Source: Prochlorococcus sp. AG-363-L02 (GTDB lineage: Bacteria; Cyanobacteriota; Cyanobacteriia; PCC-6307; Cyanobiaceae). From it: DNA of 64,000 bases. Shown one piece after another: positions 44,884-54,460 of this stretch (the first letter of the stretch is position 1; each line of letters starts with the position of its first letter). The position numbers were made by a program, and so were the translations under genes. Under the pieces are notes generated by a model, which ran no database searches, was not told the DNA's origin, and worked only from the letters and a program-made list of their open reading frames with translations. Location: NCBI GenBank assembly GCA_003280185.1, contig QCFP01000001.1, forward strand, positions 71,911 through 135,910. Direction: 5' to 3'.

Positions 44884-45438
44884 ATGTCTAAAGTCCTCTC
44901 CTCAACTCTTTTATTGACCCTATTATTAGCAATTGGGTTGGTCTTTTTTCTTCGGGCAGCGAGTAAGGATCGTACAACCGTTGTTGATGTTTTTTCTTCA
45001 AAGCCACCAATTGAAGTATTAGATGGAATAAGTCTTTGGCTAGAAGGAAGGGGATGGATTAGAGATGGTGGGGATTTAGAAAAGAAATTGTTGCGGTTTA
45101 GAGGGAGCGTTTCTTCTAGCAATGGACTGGCTATTTTATTGTCAATTTATGGAATGGTTGGTTCAGCTTGCTTGGGCTTAGTACTGGTACAGCTTTATCC
45201 GTTTTTAGGTTGGTGGCCACTTTTGCTTTCTGCCCTTGGACCTGTTGCCGGTGCTTTTTATCAGCGCAAAGCATCACGAATTGAGGCTGTCGAATTGCGC
45301 TTGATTAGTTCTCCCGAAAGTGATAATAGTCAGTTAAGGGTTAGGGCTCATAGAGATGAGTTGATTGCTATGGAGTTAGAGCTTTCTAATAGCTTAGCTT
45401 TAGCAAGCGATGGCTCATTACTGTCCTCTCCTATTTAA
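44884..45438 (+). CDS. CCB2/CCB4-like protein (cofactor assembly of cytochrome b6f complex)
   Basis: A 184-residue membrane protein with two hydrophobic segments (LLLTLLLAIGLVFFLRA and a second near 90-125, AILLSIYGMVGSACLGL...LGWWPLLLSALGPVAG) and a soluble C-terminal part. This matches the cyanobacterial DUF2930/CCB family that helps attach heme c-i to cytochrome b6. Name from pattern recall. The 3' end is 16 bp from the next gene's start. Confidence 0.7.
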   Translation: MSKVLSSTLLLTLLLAIGLVFFLRAASKDRTTVVDVFSSKPPIEVLDGISLWLEGRGWIRDGGDLEKKLLRFRGSVSSSNGLAILLSIYGMVGSACLGLVLVQLYPFLGWWPLLLSALGPVAGAFYQRKASRIEAVELRLISSPESDNSQLRVRAHRDELIAMELELSNSLALASDGSLLSSPI

Positions 45439-45454
45439 AATTATTGCCTTTACC

Positions 45455-46222
45455 ATGATCAGTTTAAGCAAGAGACTTTCTTTTACTTTGATTGGCATTT
45501 TGTTGACTTTTACACCTATTAATTTTGCTAAGCAACTCTCAAACTTAAAAGTAGATTCTTTAATCGGTTCACGTGTAAATCTACCTAGTTTCTGGATAGG
45601 GAAAGGTCAAATTAATCATGACATCCATATTTTAGTTATGGCTGGACATGCTGATTCTCAAGGAATTAATGGTGCTGGCACTTCTGGTTATGTAGTTGAT
45701 TTAAAAGGTGCTGCCCCAATGGATAGTTCCATGCGAGATGAATTGTATTGGAATTTACTTGTCTGTAAAGAACTTGTTTTATTAGGTAGACGTTATGGAT
45801 TAAATATTAGTTTTTATGATCCCAAAATTCGTACGTTGGTTGATGCTAATGACCCTAGAACCAATTGGTCAAATGGGTATAGGCATGCTTTGAATGGAGG
45901 TTATCCATTGGAAATACACTTTGATGCATATGGACCTGATGGCTATGGCTCAGGCTTAATACCTGCTGTTACTGATGATTTGAATAGTATTGATGAAAGC
46001 TTGGCCAATGACTTTGGGCGATATCCTTTACTATTTAGGGGAGGACTCGGTGCACCAAGGAGACAAATTAGAATTCTTGAAATAGGAAAATTAGAAGGTG
46101 AACTTGAAGATAGACTTCGAGATCCATCAAGTAGAGATAAAACAATCAGGACTATAGCTATTAGAATTACTAATTCTATTTTAAAAGGTCTAAATAAAGA
46201 TGCTATAACTGTTAATTTATAG
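45455..46222 (+). CDS. N-acetylmuramoyl-L-alanine amidase-like protein (Amidase_3 pattern), exported
   Basis: A 255-residue protein from ATG 45455 with a signal peptide ([19 protein letters not shown]). Zinc-site candidates in family order are His65 ([10 protein letters not shown]), Glu96 (RDELYWNLL), His155 ([10 protein letters not shown]) and catalytic Glu209 ([12 protein letters not shown]). This is the Amidase_3 arrangement, but sequence around it is divergent. It should cut the peptide from glycan in peptidoglycan, if active. The preceding gene overlaps only an upstream extension. Its last 11 bp overlap hemF. Confidence 0.62.
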   Translation: MISLSKRLSFTLIGILLTFTPINFAKQLSNLKVDSLIGSRVNLPSFWIGKGQINHDIHILVMAGHADSQGINGAGTSGYVVDLKGAAPMDSSMRDELYWNLLVCKELVLLGRRYGLNISFYDPKIRTLVDANDPRTNWSNGYRHALNGGYPLEIHFDAYGPDGYGSGLIPAVTDDLNSIDESLANDFGRYPLLFRGGLGAPRRQIRILEIGKLEGELEDRLRDPSSRDKTIRTIAIRITNSILKGLNKDAITVNL

Positions 46223-47231
46223 CATTATTATTTCGGCATAGTTTCTCAAGATTATTATCCTTTAGCCAATCTTGAGGTTGAGTGAAGATATCAGTTAAAA
46301 GTGCTTCACGTGATCCAGGCTCTGATAAATAACCATATTCCCAGCGCACCAGTGGTGGTAATGACATCAAGATTGACTCAGTGCGACCATTTGTCTGTAG
46401 ACCGAAAATAGTTCCTCGGTCCCAGACAAGATTAAACTCTACATATCTGCCTCTTCTATATAATTGAAACTGACGCTCTTTCTCACCAAAATTAAGATCC
46501 TTTCTCTTTTCAATTATTGGACAATATGATGGAAGAAATGCGTTTCCACATGAAGTAGCTAGATTAAATAATGTCTCCCAATGAAAATTTTTTTCTCCAA
46601 TCTCTCTAGAAATATTTGCAGCCTTTCCGTCAAAACTCTGACCTTTGTATAAATTCCCAGAGCCATTTTGATAATCATAGAAGATTCCTCCTATTCCTCG
46701 TGCCTCTTCACGATGCTTTAAGTAGAAATATTCGTCACACCATGGTTTGAAAACCTTGTGAAAATGTGGGTCAATTGAATCACATGCATCTTTATGTGTT
46801 TGATGAAAGTGACGAGCATCTTCAAGAAAAGGATAAAAAGGTGTTAAATCTGCTCCTCCTCCAAACCACCACACTGGTCCTGCTTCGAAATAACGGTAAT
46901 TAAGGTGAACAGTAGGAACATATGGATTCCGGGGATGAAGAACCATCGATGTTCCAGTAGCAAACCATTGATGACCTTTAGCCTCTGGGCGTTGATTCAG
47001 GATTGAAGGAGGTAGTTCTTCACCATGGACCTCAGAAAAATTTACACCTCCTTGTTCAAATATTGTTCCTTCTTTCATTACTCTGGATCTGCCCCCGCCT
47101 CCCTCTGGGCGATCCCATGATTCTTCCTGAAATTTCCCTGTTCCGTCAATTTCTTCAAGACCAGAGCAGATTTTATCTTGAAGATTGAGAACTAATTCAC
47201 GTGCTCTATCCCTGGAGTTTTCGGGTGGCAT
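46212..47231 (-). CDS. hemF: Oxygen-dependent coproporphyrinogen III oxidase
   Basis: A 339-residue enzyme from the ATG at 47231 ([20 protein letters not shown]), which matches the family N-terminus; frame open to 47393 but those 54 codons look unlike HemF. Signatures are [49 protein letters not shown] and GIGGIFYDY. It converts coproporphyrinogen III to protoporphyrinogen IX in chlorophyll and heme synthesis. It overlaps the amidase-like gene at its 3' end by 11 bp. Confidence 0.93.
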   Translation of the reverse strand: MPPENSRDRARELVLNLQDKICSGLEEIDGTGKFQEESWDRPEGGGGRSRVMKEGTIFEQGGVNFSEVHGEELPPSILNQRPEAKGHQWFATGTSMVLHPRNPYVPTVHLNYRYFEAGPVWWFGGGADLTPFYPFLEDARHFHQTHKDACDSIDPHFHKVFKPWCDEYFYLKHREEARGIGGIFYDYQNGSGNLYKGQSFDGKAANISREIGEKNFHWETLFNLATSCGNAFLPSYCPIIEKRKDLNFGEKERQFQLYRRGRYVEFNLVWDRGTIFGLQTNGRTESILMSLPPLVRWEYGYLSEPGSREALLTDIFTQPQDWLKDNNLEKLCRNNNAIN

Positions 47232-47450
47232 TGAAGAGATATGGGATGTAGAAGTTGCCTCCTTTTTGTTTGAGGTAGAAATTCTGCCTGGTTTTATAAG
47301 ATTGTCTATAAAAGAGCGGAACATGGAGATCTTGTGGAGAGAAGTTAATCGTTTAGCTTTTCGTCGAGGACTTTTCAAATGCCCGTTTCTCACACTAGAA
47401 CAATATCTTTACACCATTAAGATCAAAGTCCTTCTTCGGCTAATTAAGTC

Positions 47451-48536
47451 ATGAGTCTTACCAATCAAGTAAATAATATTCTCGGCGAAGTAAAGGATTC
47501 TGGTAGTGGGCGCCCTGTTGCTGAGCTGGGGTGGGTTGATCAAGTTCGTGTAATCCCTCCAAGAGTGATATTGAGAATGAATCTTCCAGCCTTTGCAAAT
47601 TCTCAAAGGGAGCGAATTGCTCAAGAAATAAGAGATTCCTTGTCTAATTTGGATGGCATTAGCGATGTACAGATAGAATTGGCTAATTCTCAATCACCAT
47701 CTGATTCACCTATAGGCCAGGCAGGGCATGGTCAAGTTGCAGAGCCGCAATCTATCCCTGGAGTGAAGAAAGTAATTGCTGTTAGCAGCGGAAAAGGTGG
47801 AGTGGGCAAAAGCACGGTTGCAGTAAACCTGGCTTGTGCATTAGCTAAGCAGGGCTTCAAGGTAGGTCTTTTAGATGCAGATATTTATGGGCCAAATACT
47901 CCAACCATGCTTGGAGTGGCTGACCAAACTCCTCAAGTAACTGGTTCAGGGACTAGCCAAATCATTTCTCCAATCCAAAGTTCTGGTATTTGTATGATTT
48001 CGATGGGCCTTCTTATAGAAGAAAGCCAGCCAGTAATTTGGCGTGGGCCAATGTTGAATGGCATTATTCGCCAATTTCTTTATCAGTGTAATTGGGGAGA
48101 ACTGGATGTATTAATTGTGGATTTACCTCCAGGAACTGGTGATGCCCAATTGTCTTTAGCGCAGGCAGTGCCAATGGTTGGAGTAGTCATCGTGACAACA
48201 CCCCAGAGGGTTTCATTACAGGATTCCAGAAGAGGCCTTGCAATGTTTGTCCAGATGGGTATTCCTATTCTTGGAGTTGTAGAAAATATGTCTGTTTTTG
48301 TGCCACCTGATATGCCAGAAAAACGTTACGCAATATTTGGCTCTGGTGGTGGAAAGCAGCTGGCACTTGAGAAAGATGTAGATCTATTGGCTGAGATACC
48401 TATGGAAATGCCTGTCCAAGAAGGTGGGAATAAAGGGTGTCCAATTGTAATAGATAAACCTGAATCATTTAGTGCAGATGCCTTTATCAAATTGGCAAAA
48501 GTTATATCTCAGAAGTCTGGATTAAGTAGTGAATAA
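47451..48536 (+). CDS. apbC: Mrp/ApbC-type P-loop iron-sulfur cluster carrier
   Basis: A 361-residue protein: N-terminal DUF59-like domain (VAELGWVDQVRVIPPRVILRM), then Walker A VSSGKGGVGKSTVAVNLACAL near residue 110, and the VDLPPGTGDAQLSLAQ motif. It probably carries or transfers Fe-S clusters for assembly of apoproteins such as photosystem I. Unlike many Mrp proteins it shows no CxxC in the C-terminal region. It is divergent from hemF and abuts rodA (shared A of TAATG). Confidence 0.88.
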   Translation: MSLTNQVNNILGEVKDSGSGRPVAELGWVDQVRVIPPRVILRMNLPAFANSQRERIAQEIRDSLSNLDGISDVQIELANSQSPSDSPIGQAGHGQVAEPQSIPGVKKVIAVSSGKGGVGKSTVAVNLACALAKQGFKVGLLDADIYGPNTPTMLGVADQTPQVTGSGTSQIISPIQSSGICMISMGLLIEESQPVIWRGPMLNGIIRQFLYQCNWGELDVLIVDLPPGTGDAQLSLAQAVPMVGVVIVTTPQRVSLQDSRRGLAMFVQMGIPILGVVENMSVFVPPDMPEKRYAIFGSGGGKQLALEKDVDLLAEIPMEMPVQEGGNKGCPIVIDKPESFSADAFIKLAKVISQKSGLSSE

Positions 48537-49813
48537 TGCTAAGAATTTTTAGACGGAGTAGTAAAGAAAAGACTTTGCACCCATTAGTTCGGATAAATAA
48601 ACCCAGGAATACTAACTTCATAATGTGGGCTATTCCTATTGGTTTGGTCATACTGTCAGGTTGTTTGATTGCGAGCACTCAGAGAAATTCTGACTTTGCT
48701 GATTGGTATCAACATTGGCTAACAGCATGTGTTGGTGTGTTAGTTGCGTTGGGGTTAGCACGTTTACCTTTGCGGAGATATAAGCCATTCTTGTTCCCAA
48801 TGTATTGTGTAACTGTTCTCAGTCTTATTGCAGTTCGCGTTATAGGTGTATCTGCTTTAGGTTCCCAAAGATGGTTAAGTTTTGGAGGTATACATTTTCA
48901 ACCTTCTGAGTTAGCAAAAATTGTAGCGATACTTCTACTTGCTGCAGTTCTTGAACGCCACCCAATTAGCAAACCTGTTGACTTAATTAGACCATTAGTC
49001 GTTATTTCTATCCCTTGGGGACTTGTATTTGTTCAGCCTGATTTAGGCACATCTTTGGTATTTGGAGCTGTTCTGATAACAATGCTTTATTGGTCTGGCA
49101 TGAAACTGGAGTGGGTCGTTATTTTCTTTTCGGGGCTAATAACTGCCATATTTACTGCAGGATATCCGTGGGGCCTTTTACTCTGGATTCCATTAATTTC
49201 ACTATTGGCTTATAGAACATTGCCTTTTAGGGTTACTTTTGCTTCTTTAATATTTCTGTTTCAGATTCTTATTGCATTCGCCACTCCTTGGATTTGGGCC
49301 AATGGGTTAAAAGCTTATCAACGAGATAGGTTACTTTTGTTTCTTGATCCTTCCAAAGATCCTCTTGGAGGCGGTTATCATTTACTTCAAAGTACAATTG
49401 GGATAGGTTCTGGAGGGTTGTTTGGATCTGGTCTTTTGCAAGGGGAATTAACAAAACTGCAATTTATTCCTGAGCAGCATACTGATTTTATATTTAGTGC
49501 ATTAGGAGAAGAAACTGGTTTTTTGGGAACATTCATAGTGGTTTTTAGTTTTGCTTTATTGATTTTTGAACTCTTGAAGATCGCAAAAAGAGCTAGAACT
49601 GATTATGAATCATTGGTTGTAATTGGCATAGCAACTATGGTGATGTTTCAGGTTATTGTTAATATCTTCATGACAATCGGGCTGGGTCCAGTTACTGGGA
49701 TCCCTCTTCCTTTTATGAGTTATGGGAGGACAGCATTAGTGATTAATTTTATGGCAATAGGAATCTGTCTTTCCGTTGCTCGCCAATCATTTTTGAATTC
49801 TGAGAACTTGTGA
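48536..49813 (+). CDS. rodA: Rod-shape determining SEDS protein RodA
   Basis: A 425-residue polytopic peptidoglycan polymerase of the SEDS family with about ten hydrophobic segments. Conserved parts are SALGSQRWLSFGGIHFQPSELAK, LVFVQPDLGTSLVFG, KDPLGGGYHLLQSTIGIGSGGLFGSG and the C-terminal PVTGIPLPFMSYGRTALV. It starts on the last base of apbC and its stop overlaps the GTG of the sensor kinase (TTGTGA), so the three are coupled. Confidence 0.95.
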   Translation: MLRIFRRSSKEKTLHPLVRINKPRNTNFIMWAIPIGLVILSGCLIASTQRNSDFADWYQHWLTACVGVLVALGLARLPLRRYKPFLFPMYCVTVLSLIAVRVIGVSALGSQRWLSFGGIHFQPSELAKIVAILLLAAVLERHPISKPVDLIRPLVVISIPWGLVFVQPDLGTSLVFGAVLITMLYWSGMKLEWVVIFFSGLITAIFTAGYPWGLLLWIPLISLLAYRTLPFRVTFASLIFLFQILIAFATPWIWANGLKAYQRDRLLLFLDPSKDPLGGGYHLLQSTIGIGSGGLFGSGLLQGELTKLQFIPEQHTDFIFSALGEETGFLGTFIVVFSFALLIFELLKIAKRARTDYESLVVIGIATMVMFQVIVNIFMTIGLGPVTGIPLPFMSYGRTALVINFMAIGICLSVARQSFLNSENL

Positions 49814-51189
49814 ATCGTTCTAGGTGCTTAAGTGCTTTTCACGAAAGAATGGCTCAAGGGCTTACTCCTGGAAAGGTTGATGAAGAGACTGTTCGACGTC
49901 TTTGGTGGGCTGCATTAGAGACTCTTCAGGAAGATGTTTTGCTACCAATGAATCCATCTTCAGGGATTTGGATAGCCGCTCCACTACCAGCACTTTATGA
50001 ACCTCGTTTATTAAAACGTTTTAAAGGATGGGTTTGGGCTCCTGAACAATTAAGCAATTTACATGTTCCTTTTGGAGGCTTTTTGCTCCCTAGCAAAACC
50101 AGATCAATATCTCAGCAAAGCATTGCAGATGAAGGCCACTTTAAAAGGATGCCTTTAAGACAAGATGATGGACAAGATCCATTGTTGATAATAATTACTC
50201 CTGAGATTCAGGTTGCACTTGCTTTGTCAGGGAAAAAAGGCGAAAGGCACCTCCTTATGAGGAGTGATCCTGATGCTATTGCTGATTTGTTAAAGATTTT
50301 AGATTTGAGAATTGATGATGAAGATCATGCTCAGGCAAATGAATTGCGTCTGGCGTTAGCAGCTTTAGGGCAATTAGAAAGTAATCCTGGCCTTGAAAAG
50401 TTGTTCTGGCCAAGATTGGCTGAGAGGCTTGCAGCGATTGCCCCAAGCCTTACGTTGCAAACAATCCCCGATAAATCAAATGAGTCTGAGCCTATTAATG
50501 AGCAAACTGCGGAACTTTCACTTTTGGAGGCTATTACGCATGAGGTACGAACACCTTTAGCAACTATCAGAACACTGATTCGCTCTCTATTAAGACGATC
50601 GGATCTCCCAGATATTGTTGAAAATCGTTTAAAACAGATTGATACGGAGTGTACAGAGCAAATTGATCGGTTTGGTTTGATTTTTAATGCGGCAGAATTA
50701 CAGCGTCAGCCTCAAGAGACTTCAAGACTGGCAAGAACTGATTTAGGGAAAATGTTGGAATTGTTATATCCCTCTGCAAGTTATCAATTAGAAAGGAGAG
50801 GTGTTCGACTTCGACTCGACATTTCGCCTGACCTTTCCCATGTATTAAGTGATCCAGAGCGGCTTGAATTGATGCTAGGCGGTCTTATAGATAGAACGAG
50901 TCGGGGTCTTCCTCCTGGCTCTAGTCTTACTTTGAAGCTGCGCCCAGCAGGACATCGATTGAAACTTCAAATACTTATTGAGGAAATTGATCCATATATC
51001 AATGGATGTGCAAGCAAACAACAAAACGCACAGCTTGGGCCGGTATTAAGTTGGAACCCAAATACTGGCAGTTTGGAACTTACCAAGGCCGCTACGCAAC
51101 AATTGTTGGCTAGTTTGGGTGGTCGCTTAACAGATCGACGTGATAATGGCTTGACCGTGTTTTTCCCAGTTGCGGACTGTAATGTTTGA
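49810..51189 (+). CDS. Sensor histidine kinase-like protein with degenerate ATP-binding domain
   Basis: A 459-residue cytosolic protein from GTG 49810 (4-bp overlap with rodA). The first ~230 residues form an unknown sensor-like region; the H box ITHEVRTPLATIRTLI follows near 240. The catalytic domain is poorly conserved: the usual N-box asparagine is not visible in MLGGLIDRTSRGLPPGS, and no DxGxG box is seen before LSWNPNTGSLELTKAATQQLL. It may have lost kinase activity and act as a phosphatase or scaffold. No response regulator is nearby. psaD follows downstream. Confidence 0.75.
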   Translation: MNRSRCLSAFHERMAQGLTPGKVDEETVRRLWWAALETLQEDVLLPMNPSSGIWIAAPLPALYEPRLLKRFKGWVWAPEQLSNLHVPFGGFLLPSKTRSISQQSIADEGHFKRMPLRQDDGQDPLLIIITPEIQVALALSGKKGERHLLMRSDPDAIADLLKILDLRIDDEDHAQANELRLALAALGQLESNPGLEKLFWPRLAERLAAIAPSLTLQTIPDKSNESEPINEQTAELSLLEAITHEVRTPLATIRTLIRSLLRRSDLPDIVENRLKQIDTECTEQIDRFGLIFNAAELQRQPQETSRLARTDLGKMLELLYPSASYQLERRGVRLRLDISPDLSHVLSDPERLELMLGGLIDRTSRGLPPGSSLTLKLRPAGHRLKLQILIEEIDPYINGCASKQQNAQLGPVLSWNPNTGSLELTKAATQQLLASLGGRLTDRRDNGLTVFFPVADCNV

Positions 51190-51306
51190 CTTTTTTAAAT
51201 TCTTTTAATGTTGACGGGTGTGACGGTTGACCCCTTGTAGTGTTCTAGGGGAAAAACACGGTGCTAATTTTCATAGGTACCGGAATTACGGATTTAGAGG
51301 ACAGCC

Positions 51307-51738
51307 ATGGCTTCTGAGGCTTTGAAAGGTAATCTCCCAAAGAGCATTGCCAGTACAGGTGGGCTTTTAAATTCTGCTGAAACTGAGGAAAAGTACGCCA
51401 TCACTTGGTCAAGCGGGAAGGCTCAGGCTTTTGAGTTGCCCACTGGTGGTGCTGCGGTGATGAATGAGGGTGAAAACATCATGTATTTCGCTCGCAAGGA
51501 ACAGTGTCTTGCTTTGGGAACTCAATTAAGAACTTCCTTTAAGCCAAGGATTGAAGATTACAAGATTTATCGCATCTTTCCTGGTGGCGATACTGAGTTT
51601 CTTCATCCAAAGGATGGTGTTTTCCCTGAAAAAGTCAATGAGGGACGTCCAGTCGTCAATCACAATCCTCGTCGAATTGGTCAGAACCCCAATCCCTCAA
51701 GTCTTAAGTTCAGCGGTAGAAATACTTACGACGCTTGA
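51307..51738 (+). CDS. psaD: Photosystem I subunit II (PsaD)
   Basis: A 143-residue stromal photosystem I subunit that docks ferredoxin. The sequence [42 protein letters not shown] matches PsaD in part, and [23 protein letters not shown] is diagnostic. A strong Shine-Dalgarno AGAGGA lies at 51294-51299. Its own promoter is likely in the ~117-bp leader. Confidence 0.98.
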   Translation: MASEALKGNLPKSIASTGGLLNSAETEEKYAITWSSGKAQAFELPTGGAAVMNEGENIMYFARKEQCLALGTQLRTSFKPRIEDYKIYRIFPGGDTEFLHPKDGVFPEKVNEGRPVVNHNPRRIGQNPNPSSLKFSGRNTYDA

Positions 51739-51803
51739 GCCCTTTTACTCATAATCCTTTAAGGGATTACTAACTTCACGGCAATAGCTGCGAAGGTTCC
51801 TTA

Positions 51804-53318
51804 ATGGATAGTTCTGATCGTTCCTCTTTTTATGAGGCAGCTTCTAAAGGTTCAAATTTCATTCCTTTAGCCAGGAGTTGGCCAGCTGATTTGGAGACAC
51901 CTCTCTCAACTTGGATGAAGGTTGGGCAAGGTAATCCTCCAGGTGTACTGCTTGAGTCAGTTGAAGGTGGTGAAATTGTTGGACGTTGGAGTGTTGTGGC
52001 TAGTAATCCTTTATGGACTGCTAAATGTAGAGGCGATCGTATGCAAAGGATATGGCGTTGTGGAAAAGAAGAAGAATATGTAGGGAATCCTTTTGAAGGT
52101 CTAAGAACTTGGTTGTCTGGATATAAGACAGTTACCCTTCCAAATCTTCCTCCTTTAGGACAGCTTTATGGAATGTGGGGATTTGAATTGATTGGTTGGA
52201 TGGAGCCAAAGGTCATTTCACATGAACGGGGTCCTAAGGATCCACCCGATGGTGCTTGGATGTTGATGGATAGCATTCTCATTGTCGATCAAGTGAAAAG
52301 ACTAATAACTGCTGTCGTATATGGAGATCTAACTGATGGGCAAACTCCAGATGAAGCCTATACAAAAGCTTTTAAAAGGCTTGACGAGCTTGAAAGAAAA
52401 ATGTCCGACCCCATTCCTTTTAGTCAACCTTTGAGATGGCAAGAAGCAGTTAAGGAGTATCCAGGGGTTACTAGCAATTGCACACAACAGGAGTTTGAAA
52501 GTGCTGTCAAATTGGCAAAGGAACATATTGCTGCAGGCGATGTCTTTCAATTAGTTCTTAGTCAGCGCTTAGAAGCAAGAGTTGAAAAGCAACCTCTTGA
52601 TTTGTATCGCAGTTTGCGCATGGTTAACCCTTCTCCGTATATGGCTTTTTTTGATTTTGGAGATTGGCAGTTGATTGGTTCCAGCCCTGAGGTTATGGTC
52701 AGGGCAGAGCCTAGCCAGGATGGAATTCTTGCAAGCCTTAGGCCTATTGCTGGTACTCGTCCTAGGGGTTTAACCCAGGATGAGGATGAGCAGTTAAAAA
52801 AAGAGTTATTGGCTGACCCTAAAGAAATAGCAGAGCATGTGATGCTTGTTGATCTTGGTCGCAACGACCTTGGTCGAGTTAGTAGGCCTGGAAGTGTTTC
52901 TGTAAAGCAATTAATGGTAATTGAGAAGTATTCACATGTAATGCACATGGTTAGTGAGGTTGAAGGTCTTCTTTCTCCAGAGAATGATGTTTGGGATTTA
53001 TTAATCTCTTCGTTTCCTGCAGGTACTGTTAGTGGAGCACCAAAGATACGAGCTATGCAGTTAATTAACGAATTAGAATCTCAATCACGCGGGCCTTATT
53101 CGGGAGTCTATGGGTCTGTGGATCTGACAGGTGCATTAAATACTGCAATTACTATTCGCACCATGATTGTTAGCCCTCATTCAAAAGGGGGCTTGCGAGT
53201 TCAGGTTCAAGCAGGGGCTGGTGTCGTAGCAGATTCCAATCCAGAGTCTGAATATAAGGAGACCCTTAATAAGGCTCGAGGGATGCTCTCAGCTATTGCT
53301 TGCTTGGACGTAAGTTAG
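51804..53318 (+). CDS. trpE: Anthranilate synthase component I
   Basis: A 504-residue chorismate-using enzyme that makes anthranilate for tryptophan. The N-terminal part has LLESVEGGEIVGRWSVVASNP and the chorismate domain shows FQLVLSQRLEA, IGSSPEVMVRAEP, LRPIAGTRPRG, AEHVMLVDLGRNDLGRV and FPAGTVSGAPKIRAM. The glutaminase TrpG is not in the window. It is followed 2 bp later by gshA. Confidence 0.95.
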   Translation: MDSSDRSSFYEAASKGSNFIPLARSWPADLETPLSTWMKVGQGNPPGVLLESVEGGEIVGRWSVVASNPLWTAKCRGDRMQRIWRCGKEEEYVGNPFEGLRTWLSGYKTVTLPNLPPLGQLYGMWGFELIGWMEPKVISHERGPKDPPDGAWMLMDSILIVDQVKRLITAVVYGDLTDGQTPDEAYTKAFKRLDELERKMSDPIPFSQPLRWQEAVKEYPGVTSNCTQQEFESAVKLAKEHIAAGDVFQLVLSQRLEARVEKQPLDLYRSLRMVNPSPYMAFFDFGDWQLIGSSPEVMVRAEPSQDGILASLRPIAGTRPRGLTQDEDEQLKKELLADPKEIAEHVMLVDLGRNDLGRVSRPGSVSVKQLMVIEKYSHVMHMVSEVEGLLSPENDVWDLLISSFPAGTVSGAPKIRAMQLINELESQSRGPYSGVYGSVDLTGALNTAITIRTMIVSPHSKGGLRVQVQAGAGVVADSNPESEYKETLNKARGMLSAIACLDVS

Positions 53319-53320
53319 TT

Positions 53321-54460
53321 ATGGATATGAAATTACTTCTGAAAGGTTTTGAGGTTGAGCTTTTTACTGGAAGGCCTAATGGGGAGCATGTAGGGGTTGC
53401 AGTTGAAGTTAGTCAGGAGTTACAAGAGTTTGTTAAGGAGCCTGATCAACGGAATCTTGAGTACATAACCAAACCTTCTTCTGACTATTCTTTACTTAGA
53501 GAATCTTTATTGGCACCTAGAAGAAAGTTGCGTTCTTGGTTGCAACCTAAGGGATTAACCTTATTACCTGGTAGTACTCTAAGCTTGGGAGACAGTAAAA
53601 GATTTGAACGTTCGGATCTGAGTAACCCTTATCATGATTTAATTGAGACTTCATATGGCACAAAAGTAGTTACAGCAAGTATTCATATTAATTTAGGGTT
53701 GGAAGATTTGCATTTGCTTTTTGCAGCTTTGCGATTAGTTAGATGTGAGGCTTCTTTATTACTTGCTCTGAGTGCTAGTTCTCCTTTCCTGGATAATGTT
53801 CCTACTGGGATGCACTCACAAAGATGGAGTCAATTCCCTTTAAATCCTAATGACGTCCCATTGTTTTTGGACTATGAGCATTATGTGAGGTGGGTCGAAA
53901 ATTCTCTTTTGAGTGGAGTGATGCGAAATGAGAGACATTTGTGGACTTCAGTGCGTCCAAATGGACCTCGTCGTCCCTACGAACTTAATCGTCTTGAGCT
54001 TAGGATCTGTGATTTGATAACGGACCCTTCCGTTCTGCTTGCATTGACTGCTTTATTAGAACTTAGAGTACTTAGCCTTATTAAAGAACCAGAGAAGTTA
54101 GATCCTTTAAAAAGTAGTGAGTTATCTGAAATAGAGTTAGCTGTATTAAGTGACAAGAATGATTTAGCAGCTTCAAAAGATAGCCTTGATGCCACTTTGT
54201 CACACTGGAGAGATGGAAGTTTGATTATTTGTAGAGATTGGATTAAAGACCTTGTTGAAGAGGTAACACCTTTAGCAAAAGAGCTGTCTATGCTCGATCA
54301 GCTATCTCCATTGGCCTCTGTTCTGCGTACTGGAAATCAGTCCATGCAATGGCTTCAGGATTATTCTCAAGGTAAGAGTATTCAAAGTGTTCTTAAAGAA
54401 GGAATTTCAGCGATGGCTTTAGAAGAGATGCAGGCTTCTCGTACTGAGATGATGTTTTGA
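53321..54460 (+). CDS. gshA: Glutamate-cysteine ligase, cyanobacterial type
   Basis: A 379-residue protein starting ATG 53321 ([21 protein letters not shown]). It resembles the cyanobacterial glutamate-cysteine ligase family: the [21 protein letters not shown] and [22 protein letters not shown] segments and the [28 protein letters not shown] block. It should make gamma-glutamylcysteine for glutathione. Naming is by family pattern and by the usual trpE-gshA-ppc order in marine Synechococcus and Prochlorococcus. Its stop overlaps the ppc start. Confidence 0.82.
   Translation: MDMKLLLKGFEVELFTGRPNGEHVGVAVEVSQELQEFVKEPDQRNLEYITKPSSDYSLLRESLLAPRRKLRSWLQPKGLTLLPGSTLSLGDSKRFERSDLSNPYHDLIETSYGTKVVTASIHINLGLEDLHLLFAALRLVRCEASLLLALSASSPFLDNVPTGMHSQRWSQFPLNPNDVPLFLDYEHYVRWVENSLLSGVMRNERHLWTSVRPNGPRRPYELNRLELRICDLITDPSVLLALTALLELRVLSLIKEPEKLDPLKSSELSEIELAVLSDKNDLAASKDSLDATLSHWRDGSLIICRDWIKDLVEEVTPLAKELSMLDQLSPLASVLRTGNQSMQWLQDYSQGKSIQSVLKEGISAMALEEMQASRTEMMF

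Noticed and set aside
52562..52948. 128-residue minus-strand frame opposite trpE
   Set aside because: It lies within the strongly conserved TrpE catalytic domain and has serine/arginine-rich shadow composition.
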